In this document: positions 42,270 through 51,222 of the stretch, piece after piece | Layout of the letters: every line of letters begins with the position of its first letter | Numbering within the stretch: position 1 is the first letter of the stretch | DNA from: an uncultured Methylococcaceae bacterium | GTDB lineage: Bacteria > Pseudomonadota > Gammaproteobacteria > Methylococcales > Methylomonadaceae | Direction: 5' to 3' | NCBI GenBank assembly: GCA_903927955.1 | Contig: CAIYOW010000019.1 | Span: 1 to 51,222, forward strand | DNA length: 51,222 bases | Position numbers and translations under genes: made by a program | Notes under the pieces: model-generated | The model's database searches: none | What the model was told of the DNA's origin: nothing | Seen by the model: only the letters and a program-made list of their open reading frames with translations

Positions 42270-43514
42270 ATGAAAATTATAAAAGACAAAGTGGCAAAAT
42301 TATCCTTTGTCGCACTGCTGATCACAATTACAGCAGCGATGTTCTACACTCCAACTGCTTCTGCTCATGGTGAAAAATCGAAAGCCGCTTTCATGCGTAT
42401 GCGTACTATTCACTGGTTCGACCTGAACTGGTCAAAAGAAGAAGTTGCTGTTAACGACACAATGACTATTTCTGGTAAATTCTTCGTATTTAGCGGATGG
42501 CCAGAAACTGTTGACAAACCAGAAATTTCATTCTTGAACATCGGTATCCCAGGCCCAGTATTTATTCGTGCTGGATCATGGATCGGTGGTCAATTGGTTC
42601 CACGTTCAGTTTCTTTGGAATTGGGCGAAACTTATGAATTTAAAGTTTTGTTGAAAGCACGTCGTCCAGGTGACTGGCACGTTCACACTATGTTGAACGT
42701 AAAAGGCGGTGGTCCAATCATCGGTCCAGGTAAATGGGTAACTGTTACTGGTTCTATGTCTGACTTCAGAAACCCAGTTACTACTTTGACTGGCGAAACT
42801 GTTGATTTGGAAAGCTACAACCTGAGCAACGTTTATTTCTGGCATGCTTTCTGGTACGGTTTGGGTCTGTTGTGGGTTGTATATTGGGCTCGTAAACCAA
42901 TGTTCGTTCCACGTTCTATCGCTGTTGAAGCTGGTAAAGCTGACACTTTGATCTCTCCAGTAGACAAGAAAGTTGCTATGGCTTTTGGTGCAGGCGTTAT
43001 TGCAATCGTTGCGATCTCTATGGGTCAAAGCAACGAACAATACCCAGTTACTACTCCATTGCAAGCTGGTTTGTTGCGTGGCATTAAATCAATTGAAATG
43101 CCAGCTACTTCAATCGCTGTTAAAGTTGAAGACGCTACTTACCGTGTACCAGGTCGTGCAATGCAAATGACATTGACTATCACTAACAATGGTGACTCCC
43201 CAATCCGTTTGGGCGAATTCAACACTGCTGGTGTTCGTTTCTTAGACTCTGCTGTTGCTCAAGACGAAACTGGATACCCAGACGACTTGTTGGCTGAAGA
43301 AGGTTTGACTGTTAGCGATAACAGCGCACTGGCTCCAGGCCAAACAAGAACTGTTCAAGTTACTGCATCTGATGCAGCTTGGGAAGTTTATCGTTTAGCT
43401 GACTTGATTTATGATCCAGATAGCCGTTTTGCTGGCTTGTTGTTCTTCTACGACGCAGCTGGTAACCGTCAATTGATCACAATCGACGCACCATTAATTC
43501 CAACTTTCATCTAA
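42270..43514 (+). CDS. pmoB: Particulate methane monooxygenase subunit B
   Basis: 414 residues. A signal peptide ends at about residue 32 (TAAMFYTPTASA), so His33 becomes the mature N-terminus, the first CuB ligand. His137 and His139 (RRPGDWHVHTMLNV) complete the site. Two periplasmic cupredoxin-like domains flank two transmembrane helices (NVYFWHAFWYGLGLLWVVYW; VAMAFGAGVIAIVAISMG). The spacing agrees exactly with Methylococcus PmoB numbering. GGAGGA lies ahead of the ATG. Closed by a strong terminator at 43567. Confidence 0.98.
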   Translation: MKIIKDKVAKLSFVALLITITAAMFYTPTASAHGEKSKAAFMRMRTIHWFDLNWSKEEVAVNDTMTISGKFFVFSGWPETVDKPEISFLNIGIPGPVFIRAGSWIGGQLVPRSVSLELGETYEFKVLLKARRPGDWHVHTMLNVKGGGPIIGPGKWVTVTGSMSDFRNPVTTLTGETVDLESYNLSNVYFWHAFWYGLGLLWVVYWARKPMFVPRSIAVEAGKADTLISPVDKKVAMAFGAGVIAIVAISMGQSNEQYPVTTPLQAGLLRGIKSIEMPATSIAVKVEDATYRVPGRAMQMTLTITNNGDSPIRLGEFNTAGVRFLDSAVAQDETGYPDDLLAEEGLTVSDNSALAPGQTRTVQVTASDAAWEVYRLADLIYDPDSRFAGLLFFYDAAGNRQLITIDAPLIPTFI

Positions 43515-43566
43515 TCTGATTAGATAATCGGGTTGGCTATGTAACAGTAGCCAACTAGGAATTGGA

Positions 43567-43605
43567 AACCCCTGAACCATGTATATGGATCAGGGGTTTT
43601 TTTTT
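43567..43605 (+). terminator. Intrinsic terminator of pmoCAB
   Basis: AACCCCTGA (43567-43575) pairs with TCAGGGGTT (43590-43598), followed by a run of T to 43605. Confidence 0.88.
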
Positions 43606-43672
43606 AGTTACAATTTGAAATTAAAATAATGGAAATAAAAGAACGTATGTAAAAAAATCCATAAATTAATTT

Positions 43673-44107
43673 TTAAGATACTTCAATGTTGATCTTAGTA
43701 GGTTTAATAGCATCGCGTTTAGGGATAATGATCTCTAAAACGCCGTTAGCTGATTTAGCACTGATGGCATCAGCATTGGCGGAGTCAGGTAAGCTAAATC
43801 TTCGGTAGAAAGTGCCATAAGCACGTTCCACACGTTTATAACCTGTGTTCTCAGTTGTGGCTTCGGTTTTCTTTTCACCTTTGATAGTCAATACACTATT
43901 TTCCATAGAGATGTCGATTTCTTCAGGTTTGACACCTGGAATATCGGCATGGATAATGAACTTGTCAGCATTTTCTTTAATGTCAACAGAAGGCGACCAC
44001 TCAGCAGTAGCGATTGAGCCTTCGGCACCGTTGCTGTTGTATGAGCGTTCAAGTTCCTTTTGTAGCTGATTTAATAATCCCCAAGGTTGATAAAGGGTAA
44101 GGGCCAT
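43673..44107 (-). CDS. Small heat-shock protein Hsp20
   Basis: 144 residues. The N-terminal arm MALTLYQPWGLLNQLQKELE is followed by the alpha-crystallin domain (about 35-135): WSPSVDIKENADKFIIHADI, PGVKPEEIDISMENSVLTIKG, YGTFYRRFSLPD, and ANGVLEIIIPK with the A-x-x-x-n-GVL motif. The C-terminus has the short IxI-type INIEV tail. It is an ATP-independent holdase that keeps unfolding proteins soluble. Convergent with pmoB. Confidence 0.93.
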   Translation of the reverse strand: MALTLYQPWGLLNQLQKELERSYNSNGAEGSIATAEWSPSVDIKENADKFIIHADIPGVKPEEIDISMENSVLTIKGEKKTEATTENTGYKRVERAYGTFYRRFSLPDSANADAISAKSANGVLEIIIPKRDAIKPTKINIEVS

Positions 44108-44403
44108 AAAAGTCTCCTATAAATAATCAATGACAGTAGAATGAGGTGAGATTTTCACTCATGTAAAATATAGGGACAATGCCGATAAATTCAACACGAC
44201 GAAAAACAAAATAGTTGACAAGGAATGGTCGGGTAATGAGCGCATCAAAACAGAAATCTGACAGTAAAACAGAAGCATCTATTCATAAAACTAACATACT
44301 TGCTTGATAAGGTGATCAATTTGTAATTGGGCAGTGACCGATCACTGAAAATTAAAACTGCATAGGTTTCTCCGTCATAAAAAATAGTTAGGTATAAGCT
44401 TCT

Positions 44404-44961
44404 ATGAGCAAACAAAAATTATCACTACAAGAACAATTGCTTAAATCAGGTTTGGTGAGTGCGGCAAAAGCTAAGAGCGTGAAGAGTGAAAAATTCAAGC
44501 AGACCCGCCAGCAAAAAAACAACAAAGAAACACCGGTTGATGATGTGAAGGTATTGGCCTTAACGGCAAAAGCGGAGAAAACAGAAAGGGACAAACAGCT
44601 TAATGAACTACGGCAGCAAAAAGAAGAGCAAAAAAATAAGGCTGCCCAAATTAAGCAGTTAGTGGAATTGAACCGATTGCCGCAATCAGAAGAGGGGGTT
44701 GCCTATAGGTTTAATGATAACAATAAAATAAAAACAATATATCTTGAAGAAACCATACGCAGTGGCATCAGTACAGGCAAAATGCTGATTGTCAAAGTAG
44801 CAGGAGCTTATGAGGTGGTAATGGCAGACGTGGGCGACAAAATTGCGTTACGCGATCAAACCGTTGTCATAGTAGACAACCGAACACAAATTGATAGCAA
44901 AGACGAGCAAGAAAATGATCCTTATGCAGCTTATGCAGTGCCTGATGACCTGATTTGGTGA
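44404..44961 (+). CDS. DUF2058 (YaiL-like) protein
   Basis: 185 residues. The N-terminal third is highly charged and helical (LSLQEQLLKSGLVSAAKAKS, then many Lys/Gln/Glu); the C-terminal part, VAYRFNDNNKIKTIYLEETI and LIVKVAGAYEVVMADVGDKI, is the conserved DUF2058 core. E. coli YaiL belongs here and is a ribosome- or nucleic-acid-associated protein of unknown role. Its upstream region contains two short inverted repeats (TTGAT/ATCAA 44304-44319; CAGTGA/TCACTG 44332-44347). Confidence 0.85.
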   Translation: MSKQKLSLQEQLLKSGLVSAAKAKSVKSEKFKQTRQQKNNKETPVDDVKVLALTAKAEKTERDKQLNELRQQKEEQKNKAAQIKQLVELNRLPQSEEGVAYRFNDNNKIKTIYLEETIRSGISTGKMLIVKVAGAYEVVMADVGDKIALRDQTVVIVDNRTQIDSKDEQENDPYAAYAVPDDLIW

Positions 44962-45126
44962 CGATGGGGATAAGATGTTAAGGAAAAAACAGTGCTAGTC
45001 CTGCATAAGGTGCAACATAACAAACTAGCTTTTTAAGACAAACAACCGCAAATTTCTAAAAAGATAACACCCCGGAAGGATGTTATCTTTAAAAGGCTAT
45101 GCCTCAATAATGGGTATCGGATCGGT

Positions 45127-48100
45127 CTATAGCATGTGTACGACGGTATTGCCAATGCCCAGCAAATGCAGTTGGCTTTCACTATCATTGGCAAAGAACA
45201 TCTTCTCAATAACAGCACCGCCTTTATTGGCTATAATATCAATTTCGGTGCCCGTGCCGTTATACACCTTTTCATTGATCGAATCGCCGGTCAGCTTTAT
45301 CATTGACAGATTCAAATTATTAATATAACTGTTTTCAGTTAACGTGGCCGTCAATGAAGTGGGCATAATCTCAAGCAAACTGTTATTAATCCCCGTTAAA
45401 GCTAAATTGTTAATGTTTGTGACAGAATCCTTAACCGACAACAGATAAGGTTCTTGAATAGCATTAAGAGCCCCTGAATCATTTGTAATCTGTGTCGCAG
45501 TCAAAGAAATTGTCGGCGTTGCCTTATCTGTCAATATAATGCCAGACAGCTTGTTCACATTGCTTTCCAAACCAGCGAGACTGTTACTGACATGTGCAGC
45601 AGTGTCCACCAGGCCAATTGTGCATACATGGCTATTTTTTGCATCAGCCACCACATTTGCCGCTAATTCATAGCTAATGGCCAGTGCATAAGGTGGGCTG
45701 ATTTTACCCAAAATTGCCGCACCGTGGTTGAACTGGCTGGCAGTGATAGCAAATGTCGGTGTACCCGTATCAGTCAAAGTAATTCCTGAAATCTTGCTGG
45801 CAAGGGTTTGCAAACTGTCAAGATTCACCAAAACATTGGCCGCGCAGTCTATTACACCCATTGCAGTAACGTGGCTGTTTTTCGCATCTGCCGCCACATT
45901 CGCCACGGACTCCCCAGTGATTGCAAGATGATAGGATGAACTGATTTTACCAAGTAACGCAGCATCTTGGGTAAATTGGCTAGCTGTCAATGTAATAGTT
46001 GGCGTAATCTTATCTGTCAATGTTATCTTATAAGGCGTATTGATGTGGCTCAGCACTGCCACATCAGCAATAAACTGACTGGCGGCGATAGCCAATGCTT
46101 GCGTACCTTTACCTGTCAAAGCAATGTTATAAGGCGAATTGATCTTGCCTAACACGGAAGCATCCTGCACAAACTGGCTGGCACTAATGGTCGGGGTAGG
46201 CGTACTGGTATCAGTGAACGAAATGGTACTAATTTGACTGACCATAGCCTGCAACTTATTTAGGTTTGTCAAAACATTCGTACTTGAATCGTAAATCGAT
46301 GCCGACAAATCAGTGCCTAATTTTGCAAGTGTTGCCGAATTGGCGGTGAGGTTGGCAACCGTGTCAGTAAAATGAATGCTCCCTGCAGTAAGCTGTGTAT
46401 TCAGTGCCAGCAGCTGGGTTGCATTAGCGGTTACAGCGGACAAACTGTCATTGATGTTGCTGAAGGTTTCGTGGTTGCCTGATGAATCGAACATGATAGG
46501 GGCGAGTGCCAACACATCCGCCACATTAATAGGCCCATTAAAAGGGCTGTTGCTTGTGGTGTCTTGAACAGAAAGGAGTTGGCTGCCTATGGTGGCTAGA
46601 TTATTAATATTATTGCCAATATTCCAGTTGTTATCGATGATATGGAAGGGGATATGTAATCCCACACCAACCAAAACGGAGGCATTATGAACATCCAAAA
46701 TCAGCGACGTGCTGTTGCTTGACAAGATGTTAATGGACACGCCGTCAGGCAAAACAAAGCTATGGAGCGTGTTACCCAAAGAAAGCAATTGGGGCAGATA
46801 AGTGTTGATGTTGCCAGCAGTGTCTCCAACAGTGATTGAAAGTTCAGTCCGCAGCGGGGCGAGCATTGCCAAATTGGCACTGATATTAGCTGCCGTATCG
46901 GCGATATGAATACCGCCAGCGGCAATCTGTTTGCCGAGTGCTAGCAGTGGTGCGGTATTAGCGATGACAGTAAACAAAGAATCATTGATGTTGTTGAAGG
47001 TGTTGGGATTGCCCCATGCGTCAATCATCTTGGAACCCAGAGCCAGTACCTCAGTCACATTGATAGTCCAGCCAAAAGTACTGTAGCCGGTGGTGTCTTG
47101 CACGGACATAAGCTGACTGCTGATGGCAACTAAGTCATAAATTTTGTTGGCGATATTCCCCCAGTAATCAGCAAGATGAATTGGTGCAACCAATCCTGAA
47201 TGGATAAAATTAAGCGTGTCGGTGGTATTGAGTGTTAACGATGTGCCATCTGAAGATTGGATGTTAATAATGCTGCCGTCCGGCAGGGTAATGGTCAAGG
47301 TTATCTCTTCACCCCAAAGCCCTGTATTGCCCAATGACAATAGTGTATTCATAGCGGCATTAATGTTAGCTACCGAATCAACAACGTTTACAATAATATC
47401 AGAGTCGTAAGCTTGAATATCAGGTGCAAGCCATTCCAGTGTGGCTGCATTGGCCACAATATTGGCAGCAGTGTCAGTAATATGCAGGGCATTTTCACCA
47501 ATTTGTGAGCCTATTGCCAACAATTGGCTGGCATTGTTGGCAATATTTGCTGCAGTATCGGTGATAGTGCCGAAGACTTCAGCATAGCCTGCCGAATCAA
47601 ACATCTTAGCGGCCAGTGTCAGCACATTAGCCACATTGATTGGGTAAGAAAACCAATAGCTAGTAGAGTCTTGCACTGATAATAGCTGACGACCCATGAC
47701 CACCAATGCATTCAAATTAGCAGCAATATTAGAGTCACTGTCAACAATATTAATTGGAGCAGCCAGCCCTTCTTTGAAGAACGCTATTGCATCGGCAGCA
47801 TCCATTGAGATCGAGGTGCCGTCAGTTGACAAAATGTTAATAGTCGTGCCGTCCGGCAAGGAAAATCCATGCAAAGTAGTTCCCCAAGCGAGTAATTTGG
47901 CTTGATTGGCGTTGCTATTGGCAGCTGAGTCGGCAACTATTACTGACAACGTGGCACCCAAGTTAATCAAGCTAGTCAATTTTGCCGCACGGAGGTTTAT
48001 GCTTGCCGCTGTATCAGTAACGGTGGCGGATAGCTCGGTTCCTAGTAAGGCCAGCGTTGTTGCGTTGGCGGCAACGTTGAGTGCGTTATCGTTGACATGG

Positions 48101-48522
48101 ATGCCACCAGCAGAAATCAGGGACCCAAGAGAAAGTAACTTTGCAGAGACGCTAGCAACAGGGGCGGCTGTGTCATTGACATGAATGCCACCAGCAGGGA
48201 TTTGTGAAGTTAAAGCAAGCAACTTGTTTGAGCTGGCATTTACATGTGCGGCAGTATCAGTGATATTGCCGAAGCTATATGGATTCCCGCAATAATCAGT
48301 CATTTTAGGCGCGAGTGCCAACACGCCTGCAACGCTAATAGGTGAACTCAAAAGATTGCTGCCGGAGTTGTCCTGCACTGAAACAAGCTGTGTACCTAAA
48401 GCGGTCAGTGCATCAAGGTTATTGGCGATATTGCTGTTGTTGTCCACAACAGCGATGGGATTCTTGGATGTTTGGGCGTAAGCTAAAGCAGCGGAAACTG
48501 CTAATATAGTAGGGATGGCCAT
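45127..48522 (-). CDS. Large beta-repeat surface-type protein
   Basis: 1131 residues, almost all repeats. Long repeats (roughly 180-230 residues) start near residues 24, 258, 448 and 627, each with a NIxxN start, LxSVQD, INVANVLAL, NIxDT and AGGIHI-type segments; three carry LPDGxxINI(L/Q)S. Shorter units fill 770-1030, each like DTGTPTFAITASQF then ILGKISPPYALAIS. The C-terminus has VYNGTGTEIDIIANKGGAVI and LLGIGNTVVHML. Such DTAA/VTAAQ repeats are familiar from large secreted or RTX-type proteins. The start ATG 48522 lacks a visible ribosome site and its signal-like stretch IPTILAVSAALAYA has no positive residue. Secretion route unknown. Confidence 0.75.
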   Translation of the reverse strand: MAIPTILAVSAALAYAQTSKNPIAVVDNNSNIANNLDALTALGTQLVSVQDNSGSNLLSSPISVAGVLALAPKMTDYCGNPYSFGNITDTAAHVNASSNKLLALTSQIPAGGIHVNDTAAPVASVSAKLLSLGSLISAGGIHVNDNALNVAANATTLALLGTELSATVTDTAASINLRAAKLTSLINLGATLSVIVADSAANSNANQAKLLAWGTTLHGFSLPDGTTINILSTDGTSISMDAADAIAFFKEGLAAPINIVDSDSNIAANLNALVVMGRQLLSVQDSTSYWFSYPINVANVLTLAAKMFDSAGYAEVFGTITDTAANIANNASQLLAIGSQIGENALHITDTAANIVANAATLEWLAPDIQAYDSDIIVNVVDSVANINAAMNTLLSLGNTGLWGEEITLTITLPDGSIINIQSSDGTSLTLNTTDTLNFIHSGLVAPIHLADYWGNIANKIYDLVAISSQLMSVQDTTGYSTFGWTINVTEVLALGSKMIDAWGNPNTFNNINDSLFTVIANTAPLLALGKQIAAGGIHIADTAANISANLAMLAPLRTELSITVGDTAGNINTYLPQLLSLGNTLHSFVLPDGVSINILSSNSTSLILDVHNASVLVGVGLHIPFHIIDNNWNIGNNINNLATIGSQLLSVQDTTSNSPFNGPINVADVLALAPIMFDSSGNHETFSNINDSLSAVTANATQLLALNTQLTAGSIHFTDTVANLTANSATLAKLGTDLSASIYDSSTNVLTNLNKLQAMVSQISTISFTDTSTPTPTISASQFVQDASVLGKINSPYNIALTGKGTQALAIAASQFIADVAVLSHINTPYKITLTDKITPTITLTASQFTQDAALLGKISSSYHLAITGESVANVAADAKNSHVTAMGVIDCAANVLVNLDSLQTLASKISGITLTDTGTPTFAITASQFNHGAAILGKISPPYALAISYELAANVVADAKNSHVCTIGLVDTAAHVSNSLAGLESNVNKLSGIILTDKATPTISLTATQITNDSGALNAIQEPYLLSVKDSVTNINNLALTGINNSLLEIMPTSLTATLTENSYINNLNLSMIKLTGDSINEKVYNGTGTEIDIIANKGGAVIEKMFFANDSESQLHLLGIGNTVVHML

Positions 48523-48925
48523 GTCAGATATGCTTTGCCGGATAGTTATAAACGGTTATTTCCTGCCCAGGAAAATATTGATGTATTTATGCGCAGCAAT
48601 ATTACGGCTGATGCGGGCTAATTTTAACCGACAAAGCTCAATTTAATTCATTTTTTTATGGTTTATAATTTGGGCATTGACAACAGATCATATTTTCTGA
48701 GCCAATTGGTAGGCATTGTCGTAAATAAGCATCATAGACAAAACTAAGTCAGGCTAGTCCAGTGATGTTTGTTTACATGGGGCGGACAACCCAAGGAATT
48801 GAAGGAATTGGTTGCAATTTGACTGCTGATGATTAAGCGGCTATTCCGGCAGGCATTGCCGGAATCCAGTTTACAGGGATGTGATGTGCTTTAAACCCCG
48901 TTTAAACTCAACCACTACCAAAAAA
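48523..48925. other. 403-base interval between the repeat protein and dsbA, with one hairpin
   Basis: No gene is supported here. A 9-bp perfect stem, ATTCCGGCA (48843-48851) with TGCCGGAAT (48857-48865) and a GGCAT loop, lies near the right end; it lacks a T run and resembles the ATTCCGGC-type interspersed palindromes of proteobacteria. Confidence 0.55.
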
Positions 48926-49573
48926 CTATTTAGCACTTTCTTGCTTAATCAGTTTGCTGGCAATTTCAAGCATTTTTTCATGTGAACCGGCTAAAAGTCC
49001 ATTGGTCAGGTATTTACCATTAATTACCAAAGCAGGTACGCCGGTGATGCCATAGCGTGCGGCAATAGCAGGTGCTTGGCGCATCTTTGAATCAACCGCA
49101 AAAGAATGGTATGCCTCGGTAAAACCGGCTTCAGTGGCTCCGTGCGCCACAAAGAACTTTTGCAATTGCTCTTCAGAATCCATTTTGTTTTTTGGGTCGC
49201 TACCATGTAAGGCGGCCTGCACTTGGTCAAATAAATCACTGTGGATTTTATCCACCATATCTAAAGATTCAGCTGTAAAATAAGCTTTGGCATGTTTGCC
49301 CCATAACTCATTGAAAACAGCAGGTTGACGGATAAATTCAACATTGGGAGGTAAGGTTTTAAGCCACTTTTTTAACGCGGGTTCAAATTCATAACAATGC
49401 GGGCAGCCATACCAAAAAAATTCAATGACTTCAACCTTGTCCGCATGTTGGGTGGGTTGTGCGGGTGATAAAGCCTGGTAACCGGGTTCTTGTGCTGGGG
49501 CAAGCGGTACAAAGCCAACAGATAAAACCAACACGCTGCGTAAGGCAATATTTTTTAGCAAATTTTTTAACAT
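48926..49573 (-). CDS. dsbA: Thiol:disulfide interchange protein DsbA
   Basis: 215 residues with a signal peptide (SVLVLSVGFVPLAPAQEPGY). The thioredoxin-fold active site is FWYGCPHCYEFEP (Cys-Pro-His-Cys), and the cis-proline loop is ITGVPALVINGKY. A helical insert follows the active site, as in DsbA. It introduces disulfides into exported proteins in the periplasm. The cytochrome c4 gene is 53 bases upstream on the same strand; the c4-dsbA adjacency and engB next to it is a recurring gammaproteobacterial order. Confidence 0.94.
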   Translation of the reverse strand: MLKNLLKNIALRSVLVLSVGFVPLAPAQEPGYQALSPAQPTQHADKVEVIEFFWYGCPHCYEFEPALKKWLKTLPPNVEFIRQPAVFNELWGKHAKAYFTAESLDMVDKIHSDLFDQVQAALHGSDPKNKMDSEEQLQKFFVAHGATEAGFTEAYHSFAVDSKMRQAPAIAARYGITGVPALVINGKYLTNGLLAGSHEKMLEIASKLIKQESAK

Positions 49574-49626
49574 GGTCGACAGTGCTCCAATTTAGCTTAG
49601 ATAGCAGGGTAAAGGAAAAATAGGGA

Positions 49627-50307
49627 TTATTTCATCGTGGAAATACGGTAGGAGACGGCCTTGATTTCATCTTCGGACATTTTTTGGGCGATCATCCGCA
49701 TCATATTGTCTGGGTTGCTGGTGCGCACCCCCGCTTTAAAATCGTTAAGCGTTTTTATCAAATAATCAGGTTGTTGCGATTTAATTAATGGGAAAGCAGC
49801 AGGTAGGTTGCCGTCACCCGACGGGCCGTGGCAAGCAATACAGGCAGAAACCTCACGGGTCAAGTCACCATTGCGATACAAGTCTGCACCTTGTGCGAGC
49901 AGCTCAGGCATGGTTTTGGCCTTAACAGTTTCACCACTGGCAGATGGCTCATCGTCATCATCGTTATTCGGTAAGGTTGGTTCGGGATTGGCAGAGATTT
50001 TCTGTTCGGCATAGTAAGCGGCTAAATCCATAATGGACTGTTCATCTAAGGACATGGCAATGCTGGACATTATCGGGTTTTTACGGGCACCACTTTTAAA
50101 CGCATTGAGTTGTTGTATCAAATAAGAACTATGTTGCTGTGCCAATTTAGGAAAACTGCCAACCATACTGTTTCCATCCTGCCCGTGACAATTGGCACAA
50201 GCAGCTGCATGGGTTTTGCCCGCTTCAGCATCCCCTCGCGCATACAAGGGATTTGAGATGCAGGAAAAGGCCACGGCGAGTGAAGCGGTCAGCAAGAGTT
50301 TGTTCAT
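49627..50307 (-). CDS. Diheme cytochrome c4
   Basis: 226 residues from ATG 50307, chosen for the AGGAGA ribosome site 6 bases upstream and the signal MNKLLLTASLAVAFSCISNP; a start at 50337 would add a non-signal stretch. Two heme-binding CxxCH sites, ACANCHGQDG and ACIACHGPSGDG, and two axial-Met regions (MSSIAMS; MMRMIAQKMS). An acidic linker (NNDDDDEPSASGETVK) joins the halves. It carries electrons in the periplasm to terminal oxidases; in methanotrophs c-type cytochromes also serve methanol oxidation. Divergent from engB. Confidence 0.93.
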   Translation of the reverse strand: MNKLLLTASLAVAFSCISNPLYARGDAEAGKTHAAACANCHGQDGNSMVGSFPKLAQQHSSYLIQQLNAFKSGARKNPIMSSIAMSLDEQSIMDLAAYYAEQKISANPEPTLPNNDDDDEPSASGETVKAKTMPELLAQGADLYRNGDLTREVSACIACHGPSGDGNLPAAFPLIKSQQPDYLIKTLNDFKAGVRTSNPDNMMRMIAQKMSEDEIKAVSYRISTMK

Positions 50308-50418
50308 TGAAAATCTCCTTTCGGAATAGTTGTTCATTTTATGCTAGCCTGTCAGGTTGACAGACCGCCTTTGCGTGGTCGAATTTTACCTTAATTAGCT
50401 AGCTTTAGCGAGGCAACT

Positions 50419-51075
50419 ATGAATCCAATCTATCACCGCGCCACTTTTATGAACAGCTCTCCTAGTCTTGAAAACACCCCCGACGACGTGGGTCGGGAAG
50501 TGGCGTTTGCTGGTCGTTCAAATGCAGGAAAATCCAGTGCAATCAATACGCTGACAAGACAAAACCATTTGGCACGGATCAGCAAGACACCAGGGCGCAC
50601 ACAAATGCTGAATTTTTTTCAATTTGCCGAACAATTGCGGATTGTGGACTTGCCGGGCTATGGTTACGCCAAAGTGCCTGAAAGCGTGAAACTGCAATGG
50701 CATCGGTTGATGGAATCGTACCTAACTAAACGTGAATCGCTGTGCGGCATTGTGTTGGTGATGGATGTGCGTCATCCATTGACCGATTTTGATTGGCAAA
50801 TGGTGGAATGGTGCCAGCATTCCGGACTGCCATTGCATATATTGTTGACCAAAGCCGATAAACTGACTTATGGTGCTGCCAAAAACACCTTATTGCAAGT
50901 GCAAAAGGAGCTGGCGGGCGTGACCATGCCAGTTAGCTTGCAATTGTTTTCATCATTAAAGAAAACCGGAGCCGATGAAATCCACTCGGTGTTGGATCAG
51001 TTATACGGCTTGGTTGAAAGCGAAGAGGAGATTGTGCAAAAAGAAAATGATAACCACGACTCCCCGAATAATTAG
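50419..51075 (+). CDS. engB: Ribosome-biogenesis GTPase EngB (YihA/YsxC)
   Basis: 218 residues. G1 loop [17 protein letters not shown]2/switch region [13 protein letters not shown]3 [11 protein letters not shown]4 TKADKL. It helps large ribosomal subunit assembly. It lies divergent from cytochrome c4, the normal neighbourhood. The C-terminal tail is acidic and slightly longer than usual. Confidence 0.95.
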   Translation: MNPIYHRATFMNSSPSLENTPDDVGREVAFAGRSNAGKSSAINTLTRQNHLARISKTPGRTQMLNFFQFAEQLRIVDLPGYGYAKVPESVKLQWHRLMESYLTKRESLCGIVLVMDVRHPLTDFDWQMVEWCQHSGLPLHILLTKADKLTYGAAKNTLLQVQKELAGVTMPVSLQLFSSLKKTGADEIHSVLDQLYGLVESEEEIVQKENDNHDSPNN

Positions 51076-51157
51076 CACCACCCCATGACACCCACTGATC
51101 TTTGATATAATTGGATTTATTGATAATCTTAAAGCCCCATCTCCCCAAGGCCACCCC

Positions 51158-51222
51158 ATGCCCCGCTACCTAGACCCCAAGAACGACCTGGTGTTCAAGA
51201 AAATCTTCGGCGAACACCCGCT
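51158..51222 (+). CDS. Rpn-family recombination-promoting nuclease/putative transposase, N-terminus only
   Basis: 21 codons from ATG 51158 to the window edge: MPRYLDPKNDLVFKKIFGEH. This opening (LDPKNDxVFKxIFG) is the hallmark of PD-(D/E)XK nuclease transposase-like (Rpn/PDDEXK_2) proteins. The remainder is outside the window. Confidence 0.7.
   Translation, partial: MPRYLDPKNDLVFKKIFGEHP

Noticed and set aside
45127-48522. CRISPR-like or tandem DNA repeat array
   Set aside because: The repetition is at the protein level with diverged DNA and no short identical repeats with unique spacers; no CRISPR array or cas gene was seen anywhere in the window.

Overview
The window comes from the chromosome of an aerobic gammaproteobacterial (type I) methanotroph of the order Methylococcales. 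The main evidence is a complete pmoCAB operon for particulate methane monooxygenase (40553-43514) with the expected metal ligands. It is supported by gammaproteobacterial housekeeping order (prfB and lysS on one strand, lysA-lptM, sufRBCD-S-U, engB-cytochrome c4-dsbA) and by a SoxYZ-like carrier of the type tied to quinoprotein dehydrogenases. Most of the window is a moderate-GC core genome. The two clearly different stretches are a markedly AT-rich cassette at 4.5-6.3 kb and the codon-biased pmo operon.

Layout. 1-2.4 kb is a graveyard of type I restriction-modification genes: three different hsdM 5' ends (one cut by the window edge, two broken), small antitoxin-like genes and MITE-like repeats. 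2.4-12.3 kb is a minus-strand block: YgjP-like peptidase, lysS, the AT-rich three-gene cassette (SLOG-like/DUF4326, DUF488, frameshifted dual-OB protein), prfB with its programmed frameshift, lysA, lptM, a GH3 glucosidase lipoprotein, a glyoxalase and tag. 12.4-17.9 kb carries a flavoprotein, a RIO-type kinase and an RsbU/STAS/RsbW partner-switching module. 18-22.6 kb holds trpS, a PIN-PhoH ATPase, bcp, gcvR and an orphan membrane protein. 22.7-31.2 kb is an extended SUF iron-sulfur operon with its Rrf2 regulator, DUF2721, DUF6155 and HicB-like genes between suf genes, followed by rsmJ, a Rieske ferredoxin and tRNA-Leu(UAA).

Right of the tRNA lie the last ~68 codons of an hsdR gene and a decayed transposase, the scar of a lost type I R-M locus or island. 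32.2-37.4 kb (minus) has the SoxYZ-like carrier, a lipoprotein, nadA and ftsK. 38.0-39.7 kb is an ornithine-lipid pair (olsB-olsA) behind four in-phase Pho-box heptamers. 40.3-43.6 kb is pmoCAB with structured leader and intergenic RNA. The rest is hsp20, a DUF2058 gene, a 1131-residue repetitive surface-type protein, dsbA, cytochrome c4, engB and the start of an Rpn-type nuclease gene.

How the genes connect: PMO oxidises methane and needs copper, membranes and electrons. Cytochrome c4 and DsbA serve the periplasm, SUF supplies Fe-S clusters (including NadA and the Rieske protein), and olsBA probably replaces phospholipid when phosphate is short. The best candidate for an undescribed system is the AT-rich cassette inserted in the prfB-lysS interval. 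Its two small proteins end in the same Cys-...-Pro-x-x-Cys-His signature, and its first gene carries a one-base frameshift.
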